Shown: positions 1 through 12,754 of the stretch, piece by piece
How the letters are laid out: each line of letters begins with the position of its first letter
Position numbering within the stretch: position 1 is the first letter of the stretch
NCBI GenBank assembly: GCA_963576565.1
Contig: OY755047.1
Coordinates: 7,596,931 to 7,660,930 of the forward strand
DNA: 64,000 nucleotides
From: Aspidapion aeneum
Taxonomy: Eukaryota > Arthropoda > Insecta > Coleoptera > Brentidae
Reading direction: 5' to 3'
Notes under the pieces: generated by a model
What the model was told of the DNA's origin: nothing
What the model saw: only the letters and a program-made list of their open reading frames with translations
Database searches by the model: none
Translations under genes and position numbers: made by a program

Positions 1-2
1 AA

Positions 3-257
3 CTATGGGGTTGTGCTAAAGAGAGAAACATTCTAGTTTTACAGAGTTTTCAAAATAAAGTATTAAGAATCATTGTGAATACACCTTGGTTTGTTCGAAA
101 TAGTGACCTTCATCGGGATCCAAAAATCGTAGCTGTAGCAGAGACTATAAAAAAGTACGCAAAAAGCCATGTGAATGTGGAAGCAATTCAGCTTCTAGAC
201 AATACTATGCTAGTTCGAAGACTAAAAAGAGTGAAGCCGTTTGCGCTAGTAGATTAA
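3..257 (+). pseudogene. Jockey-type LINE reverse transcriptase, C-terminal remnant
   Basis: One open frame runs from the window edge to the stop at 255-257. It reads as the C-terminal tail typical of Jockey-clade ORF2 proteins: an L-W-G-C-A block, then residues resembling 'FQNKVLRIIVNTPWFVRN' and 'LHRDPKI', which match the known motif order of that tail. The catalytic RT domain lies outside the window, so whether the copy is complete cannot be judged. The element's 3' untranslated region probably runs to about 300-450. The clade call rests on remembered family motifs. Confidence 0.6.
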
Positions 258-608
258 GTGAATTACATAAAACAAAATAATGCTATAAACACAACACAAT
301 TGTGAGTTACAGACGAAACAAAGCGGGGAGAACTGTTGAGTGAACCCTAAGTTTAAATCTGACTTTTCTAGTAAATTAAGTTAAAACAAAATTGATAATT
401 AGTCTTACTGACTAGATTGTAATACAATAAACAGCGTGTTTGACAAATAAAAAAAGGACGTTCTCAGAGTAAAATGATAAAATCCCAGATAGAAACCAAC
501 AAGGACGAACAGGAGGGAAAACAAAGATTTGAACAGGGGCAACGAAGGCTTGATTGAGGCCCCGTACCACTTTCTGCACTCGTTAGGTAAATAACTATTA
601 AAAATTGC

Positions 609-945
609 TTTATTAAAACCAAGAGGTATATGTCAAGGCTGCATACTGTCTTGACTTCTTTGTAATATCTACGGTAAAAAGTCTTTTTGAAACCAAATCT
701 TCAAATATTATTGGAAAGACTCAAAGCAGCATACAATAATTATAGACTGAGGATGAATATAAGAAAACTTAATACTATATGATTACACCGAAGCATCAAA
801 ACGTTTTTGGAAATCAGACAGTTGATAATACACCAATAGAAAGTGTCACAGTACAAATGGCTAGGATAAACGTCGATCAATCGCAAGAAATTAGATCAAG
901 AATTGAATAATGTACAATCCATAGAACACCCGTCTATGTTGTAAG
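609..945 (+). pseudogene. Decayed LINE reverse transcriptase fragment
   Basis: Broken frames give an RT-like 'RG-CQGC-LS' block (609-645). They are followed by a 'GLRMNIRK' type block and an 'EIRSRIE' block near 885-910, in the order seen in RTE/CR1-like LINE reverse transcriptases. Several stops and frameshifts interrupt it and the FADD catalytic box is missing. It abuts the next LINE copy, so it may be a different, older insertion. The 258-608 stretch just before it holds nothing recognisable. Confidence 0.4.
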
Positions 946-949
946 TGAT

Positions 950-2395
950 GAGTAACAGAACACTACAAGGAACAGCTGCAGGAAACGAGACCCGAATATC
1001 TGTCAGCCCCTCAGAGGAGAGACATAGAAGTACATGAAGTTTCAGTAATCATCGAAAAAGAACTGATAAAGAATAGTATTAAAACGTTTAAATCCGGAAA
1101 AGCTAACGCACCTGGGGGAATATACACTGAAATGCTCAAATATGGATTAGAGAAACTACAAGAAAATCTATTATCGGTCAATGCATAAATGGAAATCTAG
1201 TGCCTGTTATTGGAAAATTGCATTGATATCCTCAATACATAAAAAAGGAAAAAAGCTGGATTGCAACAATTACAGAGGAATTTCAGTAACCAGTACTCTA
1301 AGTAGAATGTAAGGTAGGATTCTTAGAGTTCTAATAGAGAATGATTTTCATGAACAAAAAGAAGAGCAAAGTGGGTTTTGTGCAGGCAGATCTTGTAGTG
1401 ATAATGTATTTTATCTTAAACAAGTAATTGATAAAAGGAATGCCAGAAATATAGAGACTCACGTTACCTTTGTGAATCTACAAAAAGCATATAATACCGT
1501 TCCAGTAAAAAAATTATGGACAGTGTTAGAGCAAACTAATATCAATCATACATATATAAAAGCGATAATAGAACTATACAAAGGGTCAAAATTTAAAATT
1601 AAAATTGGAAATCAACTTTCAAAAGAAGAGAAAGTTAATGGAAGAATATCAAAAGTGGGGGTTAATAGTGAACGTGGACAAGACACAGTACTTATGTATT
1701 GGAAACGAATCAAGTCAATTAGAACTAGACAATGGAAAAACAATATCTCCATGCAATGAGTATGTATACTTGGGTGTCACATTTGATAAGACAGGAACAG
1801 ACTGTAAAGAACTAGAAAAAAGAATAGTAACAGCAAAAAAGGTAATTGGTTGTCTTAAAAGTATTTTATGGAGCCGAGAGAAAAAAAAGAATGTAAAATT
1901 TAACATATATGAAACAATGGTGAAAAGCACGCTGCTGTATGGAATAGAGACTTGTCGCGTAACAGAAAAATACAAAACAAAAATGGAAAGTGTCGAAATG
2001 GATGCAATAAGAAGATCAATGAGAATATCTGAACAGATCATATAAAAAAAGAGATCATAAAAGAAAGAATGGGAATCAAGGGAAGCATAACGGATGACAT
2101 CACTAAAAGACAACTGATATGTTACGGCCATGTACAACGGATGAACGACGAAAGATTACCAAAGCAGGTCCTAGAATGGGAACCAATAGGGCGCAGAAAA
2201 AGAGGGCATCCTAAACTGGAATGGCAACAGTCAATCCAACGATCAATGAGACAAAAAAAACCTGACGGAAGATGATTGTCAGGATCGAAGGAGGTGGAGA
2301 AAAGGCGTCGGACAACGTAGAAAAACGTTCTAAACCGACATAGTAGTAAATATATCGTAAGCTCTAGAAAGTCAAGTATAGTTCTTGCCAAAGGC
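950..2395 (+). mobile_element. LINE family 1, copy 1 (endonuclease-RT type), degenerate
   Basis: Frames in succession encode an RT finger region ('KTFKSGKANAPGG', near 1080-1115), 'CNNYRGISV' (1262-1290), 'EEQSGFCAGRSCSDNVF' (1363-1412), 'VTFVNLQKAYNTVP' (1465-1505), then a jump to 'VDKTQYLCIGNES' (1677-1715), 'YVYLGVTFDKTGTDCKELEKR' and finally 'YGHVQRMNDERLPKQVLEW'. The FADDQ catalytic box present in the 45585-46347 copy is deleted here between about 1625 and 1630. Frameshifts and in-frame stops make it dead. The C-terminal GHVQRMND/RRKRG motif is typical of insect RTE-like 'endonuclease-reverse transcriptase' elements. At least six more fragments of this family lie in the window. Confidence 0.75.
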
Positions 2396-2613
2396 AGTTA
2401 CACTTTTGTGAAATTTCCAACCTCTTCATTTATTATATGCATACTGACAATAAAAAAAAAATCTAAAAAATGGCATGTCTTTGAGTTGTTTTATCTATGC
2501 TACAGTCAGCATCTTTTTAGCCAAGACAATGACAGTTTTACCTTTAATTTTATACAATACATCTATATACTTTTTAAGATACATCTGCTTAGGAAATATG
2601 CTTATTTCATGCA

Positions 2614-2878
2614 GTGGCGGATCCAGGGGGGGGCACTTCCCCCTTCCCCCCGAGAATTGTTTGAGTATACAAAAAATAAGTAAAAAGTAAGGTTTTTGCT
2701 AATAAAAATTCAAAATTTTTGCTTGCGGCGCATGAAAGTGTCTATTTTTATTATCATCGAAATTACAACCACTTTTATTAATAAATTATCCTGAATTTGT
2801 AGCCGTTTTTTTACCAACAGAGAATGTCACCTAAAGTGCCCCCCCCCCCGAGAAGCACCTCTGGATCCGCCCTTGCGT
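2614..2878. mobile_element. MITE-like element with GTGGCGGATCCAG ends
   Basis: The left end reads CAGTGGCGGATCCAGGGG and the right end is its imperfect inverse (CTCTGGATCCGCCCTTG), enclosing about 265 bp of non-coding AT-rich sequence with C/G homopolymers just inside each end. A similar left end interrupts the repeat at 62018. No target duplication is clear, so the superfamily is open. Confidence 0.6.
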
Positions 2879-3111
2879 CAAAGTCCCAAAAGTGTAACTG
2901 CGTATGACACGGATTATACATATCCATACTAATATACATATACCCCAGCAAACTTTCAGCAATTTATTTGTAGCACTGCTGTCTAGGTTAATTGATTTGC
3001 AAGTGAACACGAACCTTATGATATGACAAAAATGTTTATGAAAATTAGAACTTGCTGTACAATGAGCGTTATTATTAAAAATAACTTTATCATTTGTTTT
3101 TTAAGGCGAGG

Positions 3112-4236
3112 GCACGTACGTCTTAAATATATCTGTACTGCTAAAGCATATTAAAACCATTAATGGAAAATGACTGCTACAAGCGTTCCGCCATATTGGA
3201 TTCAATTGAACCCAAACATATCGGTTGGATTAAAAGAGTAGACGCTTTTAATTAAAATCAAGGCCAACATAAAAATAGAGGCCACGACCCTGAAAAAATC
3301 AGCTGTTCTCCCGGGGCTGAATTTTACATTGGGTCTTATGGGAGGTCAGACGTTTTTTTATGATATTTTCAAAATGGCACTACAGATTTCCGCAAAATTT
3401 CAGTGAAATATTCTCAGACACCATCCCGATATTCCACCAAAGGTTTGTAAGGAAGCAACATGATTAAAAGGTTAAAATCTTCAAGATTTAGCATTCCTTA
3501 TTTTGAATTCAAATTACCCGCCATGTACCACATGCCAACTGTTATATTTGACATGTATTTGACTTTGTCATATGTGATTGTCACATTCGCTTCTGCTTTA
3601 AACTTAATTTTTGTGTGAGCTAATGAAGCGGCTATAAAAAATTAGGGCTTACTATACATTTTAAAAAAATTGTTCTGCCAGAATAAAGTAAAAACAACCT
3701 CAAAAACGGCTTTATTTAAAAAAAATCAAATATTCATGGACCGTCATTCCAACTTCAATATTTTAAAGACAATCAGCTGTGTCGTAACGTGACCATCAAC
3801 AAAAAAATCAGCCCCGGATGTGACGTCAACAAAGTGGAGGATCGTGGCCCGTCCATTTTGATAGCCCTTTTAAAATTTCAAATGACGTTGACAAATTGTC
3901 AATGCCGTAATTCGATGTTGTCAAAATTAGGGTTAATTTTTATTTTTGATTTAAATTTAAGAAAATTCATTGGATTTTTGAACTTTTGGAAGACAAACCA
4001 TTATCCTGTGTTGACTTAGCCGCTTCCTTGGCATTTTTTAAACAAATTAAAATGTATTTATCCTAAGGTAACTGAGAATGGGTGTTTTTAGCTTAGAAAA
4101 GAGAGCAGCACTCATTATCAGTAGCCTGAATTTATCCAAGCCATACGTCTGGTTTCATTTGAAATCCAACATGGTGGCATGCTTGTAGCGGTTATTTTTA
4201 GAGGCCTTTTTCCAGTACAGATATATTTAAGACGTA
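3112..4236. mobile_element. Inverted-repeat element, split by a 611-bp insertion
   Basis: The stretch at about 3112-3230 (ACGTCTTAAATATATCTGTACTG onward, including 'CATATTGGATTCAA') recurs inverted at about 4140-4236. This gives imperfect arms of roughly 100 bp around a core that was later hit by the 610-bp element at 3259-3869. The apparent small reading frame at 4118-4324 on the minus strand is just this right arm. Boundaries are approximate. Confidence 0.5.
3259..3869 (+). mobile_element. 610-bp CA...TG non-autonomous DNA transposon, copy 1
   Basis: Ends are CAAGGCCAACA at left and the inverse of CAGGGCTATCA at right (last base mutated to T). The inner ~20 bp of each end share the block GGCCACGAYCC. 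The flanking 7-bp target duplication TTAAAAT is exact (3252-3258 and 3870-3876). Two further copies at 30499-31108 (inverted) and 58208-58817 have the same length and also exact 7-bp duplications. No protein is encoded. CA...TG termini with 7-8 bp duplications fit P-like or Dada-like elements; the assignment is inference. Confidence 0.85.
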
Positions 4237-4365
4237 ATTGGTCTTGGGGTATTTGTCTTCTTTTTAAATTGTGTTGTTCATGACTGGTACAAACCAAATA
4301 ATGGATACAGTACAAAAATGACACTTAGTTTAATTATCTAAATAGCTTATCGCCACCCTCTGATA

Positions 4366-6405
4366 TACAGGGTGTCATAGAAACAATGTATTATATCAAA
4401 GTGGAAAAAAAAGAAGAAAAAAATAATTAAATTCTTTTTTTTTTCTTACTTAGTCAAGTTTTAAATGATTTAGATAGTTTTTTTTGTAATTCCAGCTTAA
4501 AAGAACACAGGGTGTTTAAATAACCTTTACAATGTAATAGTTTCAGAAAAAAAATAATATTTCTCAACTTAAATATATTTTTATCATAATTTAAAATTTC
4601 CAAAAATTCATCCACAATTTTTTGGAAATGGTTTCAAGAAAAACAGATTTTTAGTATAAATTTTGACAAAAAATCTTTTAGGAACCTTTTTTCCCTGTTT
4701 TTGATATTATAATACACCTTTTTATAACACTCTGTATTTAAGATTAAATGAGGCTAAGACCAATATAATACCATCAAAGATCTTTGACAAAGACGTTTAC
4801 TAAAATGAATTTCTTAAGTTCTTTAACAGTGTAATAACATATCTTTCATAATTAAATATACTGTCAAGATATTTTAAGATAACAATTTTCTATTTCTGTA
4901 TCAAAGATATTTGATAGTGTATTCCTAGAAAACCTAATGAATGCCTAGATACCAATTAAACAACGTATTAACTTAATTACAATCTGTTAACTTAAAATCT
5001 ATGTGTTTCTGACAAAGATAAATAATATAACCGCCTTCTTTTTACTTTAATCTTATTATTTATGAGCTAGACAAAGAAAGACAGCATTATAAAAGTTGTT
5101 AATAAAGTATATAGCCAAACATTCAGAGGATAATTTTGTGAGTGATTTTATGAAAAAAATCTTTGTATAAACATGGGTCTGCAAATGCTTAGTTTTCGAG
5201 ATACATAAACTCAAATAAAATTTGTCAAAGTTCCCATTTTGTTAGTTTTTTCTTTCTAGCTTGTGCAGTACTTGAGATGTTTGGCTCAAGTTTGGAACAT
5301 GTATTTAGCTACAAGGCATGGATCATTAAGCATGCCAGATATCAGGAAAAAACTACAGAGTGATATTTTTTCAGGGACCATTCACCCTTTTTTCCTCCAG
5401 AACTTTTTTGCAGTAAGTCAATAGCAGATTCCAAAACATAAAATGGATTCTTTGATCTATTCAAACACTTTTTTGATCACTTGGAATTTTTGGTATCTAA
5501 CAGTTTTCGAGAAAAAAGACAAACAAGGAAAATTTATACCTTACTAAATAACATTAAAATTTAAAATAGTCATAAAATTTTATGCAAGTTTTATGTAATT
5601 TCTGAATAGCAATCGAAGATTCAAATTATATTTTTGTATTTTTTCTCGAAAACGGTTAAAGATTAAAAAAATAACAAGAAATCAAAAAGTTTTTAAACAA
5701 AACAAGGAATTTATTTTATATTTTTGAATCTGCCAGTGGCTTACTGCAAAAAAGTTCTGGGGGAAAAAGGGGACACGACACCCGACAAAATATCACCCTG
5801 TAGTTTTTTCCTAATATTTGGCATGCTTAATAATGTATGCCTTGTGGCTAAATACACGTTCCAGATTTAAACTAAATATCTCAAAAACTGCACGAGATAT
5901 AAAGAAAAAACAAACAAAAAATTAAAATTTTAACTACCTGTATCTTGAAAACTAAGGATTTTCGGACCCATGTTTATACAAAGATTTTTTCATAAAATCA
6001 CTTAAAGAAAAATCTTTTGTGTTTATTATTAGTCATGGAGCAAAATTGTTTATAAAAAAACGCGTTGCCAAAAAATTATATAAAAACAAAAATAAAATTT
6101 GTTTTTATTATGCAAATTTAATAACAAAAAAAAACTTGGAACATTTTAAAATGATTAGTTTTCACTAATATCTTCAAAACTACAAATATTAGATATTATG
6201 TGTGAGGTATTGCGGAATATCAAAAAAATAATAAAAATTCTAAAAATAAAACAGTTATTGTAATTTTGGGCAACTGCAAATGTCATATACACCCAAATTA
6301 TATTTATTCATTTTTGTTAACATATTTATTTGCATATAATTGTTTTTGTAAAATGTTTTTTTTTTGTTTTTGTTAAATAATTTTTTTGGCACGCCCTGTA
6401 ACGAA
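4366..6405. mobile_element. Long inverted-repeat element with ACAGGGTGT end
   Basis: The left end is TACAGGGTGTCATAGAAAC and the right end is a matching inverse (GGCACGCCCTGTAA). The core 5144-6006 is an imperfect palindrome of about 860 bp: the text from 'TTTGTATAAACATGGGTCTG' (5163 on) to the midpoint near 5570 returns inverted up to about 6000. A smaller nested unit with the same kind of end seems to occupy 4506-4736. Nothing is encoded; a transcript would fold into a long hairpin. Confidence 0.6.
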
Positions 6406-6714
6406 TAATACACTTACAAGAGGCAAGCACGGAGAAGACAGCAACTCTGTACTTAAGCCGTGTTAATATATAAAATAACATATATAGGGAATGTTTGAAA
6501 GTCCTGTGTAAACACAGAAACATTTTAGGGAAAAATTCCATTCAGAAAATGTACTTGAATAAAAAGATTTTTTTTTTAATGCCAATTAAGCCTTCCTACA
6601 ACTCGATTCAAACGTAAAAATAATAACGAAAATTATAAAAAACTGCGACACACAGTGCAATGCCGAGAATGAAGCTCGACTTTCAGTTCTTAAGATATTC
6701 TTAATCTGAACTCA

Positions 6715-8390
6715 CTGAAAATTTTCTACAAACGTTTTTTAAACATTTTTTTAAAACTTATTTTTTTTTAAATAATTTTTAATTTCTTTATCCGCTTTGA
6801 AAAAAATTTATTAAATTTTTTTTGAAAAATTATGTCCTTTACCTACCTTTTCTGTCCTCATTTTGAGAGTTAAAAATCGGTGTTATTCTAACCTTCGTCA
6901 ATTGATCGGATACGTATTTTAACCTGTCTAGACACCCACCGAAGGTTAAGCAAACTTATCATTTTTTTTTTTTTTTTGAGAAAAAAGGTCTGGTGTCTGG
7001 GTAGGTTAAATACGTTGCGGCCATCAAGAGATTAGGATAACATAGATTTCAAATTTTCAAAAAAAGGAAAGTTAGTTTAAGGAAATAACTTTCACAAAAA
7101 AAAACTATTTGTAAAAAAGCTTCATTTGAATTTTTTTTTAAACATTAGTAATTATTATAACTGTGTTTTAAAAAAGTTTAAAAAAAAAATTCTATTTGAT
7201 TTTCAAAAAAAGTTTTTTTCTATAAGTTCCTTTTCGAAATTCTTTTAAAAAACAACAAAAAGTTAATTTTTGAAAAAATTAATTTTCTGAAAAAAATTCC
7301 CTTTATTAAAAAAAATGTTTTTGAAAAAGATGCTCTTCAAAAAAGTTTTCCGTTAAAAAAAATGTTTTCAAATTTCATTAATAAAAGTTTTTTAAAAAAA
7401 TTTCAGTTTGAAAGTTTGTTGCCTTCTTTTTTTCATAGTTGATTTTCAAAAAAATTAGTTTAAAAAAAATGTATTGAAAAATGTTCTTCAAAAACTTGCA
7501 TTTCAGAAAAATTTCCCTTTTAAAAGAATGTGTTTTTAAAAAATTTTCTTTTGAATTCCTTGTTGTTGCTTTTTGAAAAAAATTTTATTGAAAGTTTTTT
7601 AAAAAATAGTTTGAAAGTTGCATTCCGATTTTTTTTTCAAAAAGTTATTTTTTGAAAAAAATTTTCTTTAAAAAAAATGTTTTTCAAAAAGTTGCCTTTT
7701 GAAAAAATTAATTTTCCACAAAAGTTTTCCGTCAAAAAAAATTTTCATAGAAAAGTTTCTCAAAAAAATGTTAGTTAAATTTTTTTTTTAATTAGCTTTT
7801 TGGAAAAGATGTTCTCCAAAAAAATTGCATTTCAAAAAAATAAAAATGTTTTTTTCAAAAAAATATTTAAAAAAATTTCCATTTGATAAAAATTGCCGGT
7901 TAAAAAATGTTTTTCAAACAAATTTCCCTTTAAAAAAAATGTTTATCAAAAAAGTAATTTTCGAAAAAAATGAGTTTTAAAAAAAAACCTATTAAAAACA
8001 ATGTTTAAAAAAGTTTTTAAAAATAAGTTGTTCTTAGAAAAAAATTTCAATATTTTTAATTTTAAAAAAATTTTTAGGAAAAAATTACCCTTAAAAATTT
8101 TAAAAACGTTTAAAGTGTTTTTTGTTTAATAAGTTGCTTTCCGATTTTTTTTTCAAAAACTTAATTTTAAAAAAATTGTTTTTTGAAAAAATTTGGAAAT
8201 AAATGTTTTTCAAAAAGTTGCTTTCTAAAAAATTTCCCTTTAAAAAAAAATGTTTTTTAAAAAGGTGCTTTTCGAACAAATGAGTTTTTCAAAAAATTTC
8301 CCTTCAAAAAGTTTCTAAAAAAAAATTCTGAAAATTTTTTTTAAAAAAAGTGTGTTTTTAGAAACACGTTTTAAAAAAAATTCCGCGTTC
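6715..8390. repeat. A-run/T-run low-complexity tract (~1.7 kb)
   Basis: The sequence alternates runs of 4-10 T and 4-10 A joined by short linkers such as TTTTTGAAAAA, TTTTTCAAAAA and GTTGC. It looks like a highly decayed minisatellite with a unit of roughly 30-40 bp. There are no open frames. Such alternating A/T tracts are strongly bent or nucleosome-excluding DNA in general; any role here is unknown. Confidence 0.6.
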
Positions 8391-8418
8391 ACCCGACATA
8401 AGCTCAAATCATATTATA

Positions 8419-8552
8419 TAACGCTCAGATGCACCGTAACAAGGCTTAGCTAATCCATTCTCCCTCTTTGTTGTTTTGTATGTAGCAACAAGGACTTAAT
8501 CGCGATTAAACCCATATTCGAGCTAAAGTGCTTACAGTGCATCTGAGCGTAA
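8419..8552. mobile_element. Short element with 13-bp inverted ends
   Basis: CGCTCAGATGCAC (8421) and its perfect inverse GTGCATCTGAGCG (8537) enclose about 105 bp that is clearly less AT-rich than its surroundings. The layout fits a small MITE. No target duplication is obvious. Confidence 0.45.
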
Positions 8553-9289
8553 GGAGTCAGTTCAAATTGGCTCAAACATTTACTAAAATAAATTCTTATT
8601 CTTCAGGACCCAAAATAGATATAAAAGTTCATTCAAGCTAGGGTTAAAAAATAAAAATCAATTTTTTTTAAATATTATGAACAGTTTTAATTGTATTATT
8701 ATCAAAATTGGAAAATTTTACTTTTATTTTGCAGTTTGTTTGGACCCCAGTATATATATGAACTTTTATCTTATGTTGAGCCGTAGAATATGCAATTAAA
8801 ATATTGACTTCTAGTTTCGGGGCACCCTGTCTTTAAAATACCTTTCGAATAAGGTGTCACATGATGTAATTTATGCAAAAAACATTACTGTATGTGATTT
8901 ATATAAAAATGTATTTTAAAGACCGGATCTCAATATTTTTTTCGTCTTGTATGATTGTCCAATAAGCAAATGTTTAAAGTACAAAAAAAATTAATACTAG
9001 AGAGAATTTACAGCCAAAAATCACAATCTCGTCAATAAAATTTTACAAAACAGTAACAAAAAGCAAGAACAAACAAAACTAAGGAAGGTTAAGTCTTTGA
9101 CGAAAAATAATGTTAAAAAACACACACCGAAATAATAAATCTTCAACAAAAAAAAGTTATATAACTTTTTTCAGAGGTACAAAATTTACACTACAATTTT
9201 GTTCATTTAAAGTCTAAACTGGGAAAAAAATATTCACCAAAACACAGAAGTTTGGTTTTGAATTTCTTAAAATTAGTTAATTCATGGGA

Positions 9290-9510
9290 TTAATAAAATA
9301 GGATTATAGTATTGCAATCATTTTAAGTTATTTGTCTATTTATGAGATATTATCTATGGTTTCGTGGTGTAATTCACAGGCATTATAGAAAAAATCAAAG
9401 ACAATCTAACTTAAAAGTAGATATAGGTTTATACTGGACATTAGTATGTGTTTCTTAAATTAATTATATTAAATCGACAGTTGGGTAAACAAAACCCATT
9501 TTGTTGTTAA
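9290..9510 (+). repeat. Diverged direct repeat, copy 1 (partner 11320-11590)
   Basis: The stretch around 'TTTGTCTATTTATGAGATATTATCTATGG' through 'AAAAGTAGAT' (9330-9425) recurs in the same orientation at 11405-11495 with similar spacing. It is a dispersed or segmentally duplicated repeat of about 220-280 bp. Between the two copies lie an inverted pair around 9670/9765 (GCAGTTTTGCTTTT and its inverse), an unassigned less AT-rich patch at 9835-9990 and AT-rich spacer without genes. Confidence 0.45.
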
Positions 9511-10844
9511 ACATCACAAAAATTTGAATGGCATTTTTTAAAAGTATAAATATTTAGATTTATACAAAACATTGAAAGGGTGCCAATAACATGAAAAATA
9601 ACAGTATCTATAGTAAACAAAAACTAAATCCTAGAAAACAAAATAACAATATCTTATAAAAAATAGCCTGACCTGCAGTTTTGCTTTTCCTCAAATAGAG
9701 GGAGAATTTATATTTGCTTTTCTCTCTTTTCCATGCAGATGGCAAAAGAAACAAAAAGCAAAACTGTAGGTAAGGCACATTATTTTGTACTGTATCCATT
9801 ATATAACCGCACACAGATGTATATTTTCGAAGAGAGACTAACCAGAGTGGGCGTGGGTGTGTGCTGAATTTCTTGTGCAGACTGGTTGGATCTTGTAGGT
9901 GTTCGCTGTAGTTCGGACATACCTATCATGAACAACTTATTTAGACAAATACCCCATTGCGACCTCGCAATGTGCCAAAAAATACCCCAAAAATTATTAT
10001 AAAAAAATGGAAAATACAGTCAAACCTCTAAAACTTGTTGCACTTATTTTTAAATGAAGTGGTTTAAAAAGTTTTTAAAAGTTCAGGTTAAATAAATTTG
10101 ACTGTAGAACCTTGTGTATACAACATACCTACCATTTTTGTCCTTACCATAAAATGAATACCTTCAAATTCCAACTATAAATTTTCTTACCTTTAAAAAA
10201 TATTTTAGGTATATCAAAAAGATAACCTGTTTAATATTAATGGAATTTTACCTCTTAAAAATGTGTTTTACCTAAGATTTGAAAATATATTTTTATACTT
10301 TATACAAAACTGTTTGAAAAAATTAAGACTTTCTTTTTGGGAAAATAAACTATCAAATACCAAACAAACAGAAAAGAGTTTACTAAAATTGAATGTAAAT
10401 TATAAAAGTTTTAAAAACTATTGATTTTTTTTCAGAAAATCTCAGGTTTTTAAGGAAAAAAACTAAAGACGATTTTTGTTTAATAAAATTTTTACTTCTT
10501 AAAAATGTTTTACCTAGATTTGAAAAGATTTTTATGTTGCACCAAAATTCTTTTAAAAACTAGAATTTTAATTTTTGTTTTGAAATAGGTATTAAAAACC
10601 AAAAATGTTTTAAAAATTGTAAAGTGACTAAAAAAGCGTGACCATAGATATGTTTTTCTTTAAAAATTTTTAGAATAATAATATACAATTTCTTCTTAAA
10701 GTCTCTAAAACTGTTGATTTTTTTGAAAACTTTAGGTTATAAAAAACACTAAATACGTCGATTTTTAAAGTCGTAGATACAGGGTGTTCTTAAAGAGAGA
10801 TATGATACAAACTTGCACTGCCAATACCTAACCCTAATAGTTTT

Positions 10845-11240
10845 TGTGATAATAAGCTTTTAGTTTTTGTAAATATTTCAGAAATTGAAGTTTTTAGCTC
10901 CTAAAATATTGATAAAAATATATATATGTTAAGTAGTTTTCAATTTTAAAACTGACAAAAAACTGTCATTAGCATTTATGGATTTTGACCAAAATCTAAT
11001 CAGCACTTCACAGTATTGTACACTATTTTACCTGAAAATTTCATGAAAATTGGTTCAGCAGTTTGGGAGCTATCATGTTACAGATAGACAGACACACACA
11101 CACACACAGAGATAGAGATCACAATATATTGCTAAGACAGGTCAAAATACACCCAAATAAAACATTTTCCGCATTATCTCAAAAAAAAAATCCTCCAAAA
11201 AATACCTTCTCTTGCCATTGCTGCACGGGGCTAGAAAGGC
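10845..11240 (-). mobile_element. Element B ('CTAGCTAGGAAGG' family), copy 1, reverse
   Basis: The minus strand carries the blocks shared by all B copies: 'GGCTAGAGAAGG', 'ATTTTGACCTRTCTTAGCAATAT', a (GT)n tract (11092-11107), 'CATGATAGCTCC', 'GTAAAATAGTG' and 'GATTTTGGT'. Other copies are at 12899-13312, 23698-24935 and 36800-37455. It is non-coding; the open frame at 11063-11263 on the plus strand is incidental. Confidence 0.55.
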
Positions 11241-11242
11241 AA

Positions 11243-11408
11243 AATTTTTTATTTGAATCATAATCATAAAAAATCTAGAAGTTTAAATATTATTTTTATA
11301 GTGTTGCAAGTGTTTGAATTTAATTAATTTTTTATTTGAATCATAATCATAAAAAATCTAGAAGTTTAAATATTATTTTTATAGTGTTGCAAGTGTTTGA
11401 ATTTAATT
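11243..11408 (+). repeat. Exact 83-bp tandem duplication
   Basis: Two adjacent 83-bp units starting AATTTTTTATTTGAATC are identical as far as I can read them, a recent local duplication at the edge of the element B copy. Confidence 0.85.
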
Positions 11409-11599
11409 GTCTATTTTGAGATTTTTATCTATGGTTTAGTGGTATTATTTACAGGCGTTATGGAAAAAATCATAGACAACCTAATTTAAAAGTAGATGTA
11501 TAGTTTATTCTCAACCTTACTATGTGTTTCATAAAACAACACATTTTAATCCACAGTAAGATAAACAAATTAGGTATATTATAATTGTTGTATATGACA

Positions 11600-12754
11600 A
11601 AATTTTGCAAGTGCAAGTCAAAAAGTTTGAATAATTATTAAGGAAACACCCTGTTTTTTCCGAAAACAATTTGGCGACCGTAAAATGCAATTATTATATT
11701 TTATATATCCGGTAAATAAGACTTACCTTTTGAAGAATCTAGGTACTTGGCTTTCTCAGCAATTTTTCAAAAAAATCTGGACTGGTATTCATATCTCCAA
11801 TTTTTGAAACCTACCTTTGCCTCGTTTTTAATTTTACCAATCTACCTTTTTTTTAAAGTAATATTTCTACCTTGTTTTAAAAGTTTTTAATTCAGTAATT
11901 TTTAAAATAAAACAAAATTTACCAATGTTCTTTTAAAAAATTACCAATGTTCTTTTAAAAAATTACCAATTTTTAGTTGTAAGTAAAAACAGATTTAATA
12001 ATATTTAACTGAATTTCAAAAAATATATTTTAACTTGCCCTTATCAAGGGAAGAATTGTATTTTTATATGTATCTTTTTTTATAGTTATAATTTTTTTGT
12101 ATTTCCGCATTTTTAAACCATGGCACATTGCACTTCTTTTATATTTACTAAAATAAAAACCTGTTAGAAAAAATTTAATAAAAATAAATTAAATATATTT
12201 TTGAATATGAATTTAGTCAAAAATTAAATGACTATAAGAAAAAAAAAACATTTTTGCTAACAGGTCGAGTATACAGCTTAAAATCTACTAGCATGCAAAC
12301 CTTTTCAAATATTTTCCAAAAAACATACCTACTTAATTAAGTATTTTTATTTCTAAGTTAGTTAAATTTTTTTTATTAGGTATTTCTGGAGTTTTTCTGA
12401 ATGGGTCAAATTTTCTAATATTTCCCTAACTTTTGCGGCTTGGAAATTAGTAGCAGCACTGGAGGTGATGAAGGGTGATTACGAGGTCTGGCAAGTAGAT
12501 CAAAGTAGCCCTTTTTTCCATGCCCCAGGCAATTAAGTAATAAATAAAATAAAAAATTGGCAAACTAAATATCTAATTAGATAAATTTTTCCTTGGGCTT
12601 ATAACAAGTTGTTTTAAAACAAAATCCATCATATACTTCTTGAAAAAGTTAAATTTTTTGTGTTTGATTTAAAAACCATTTAAAGCTGTGTCAGAGTCAA
12701 TAAATCTTCATGTGATTTTTGGACTATTTTAGCCCTACAAAGCAAATATACAAC
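11600..12754. other. AT-rich spacer, no gene seen
   Basis: Only AT-rich non-coding sequence is visible, with a short duplicated phrase around 11925-11965 (ATTACCAATGTTCTTTTAAA twice). No exon-like, transposase-like or RNA-gene-like segment was recognised. Confidence 0.5.

Noticed and set aside
9608..9814. Minus-strand frame suggesting a membrane peptide
   Set aside because: Low-complexity hydrophobic translation across a small inverted repeat; no supporting signals.
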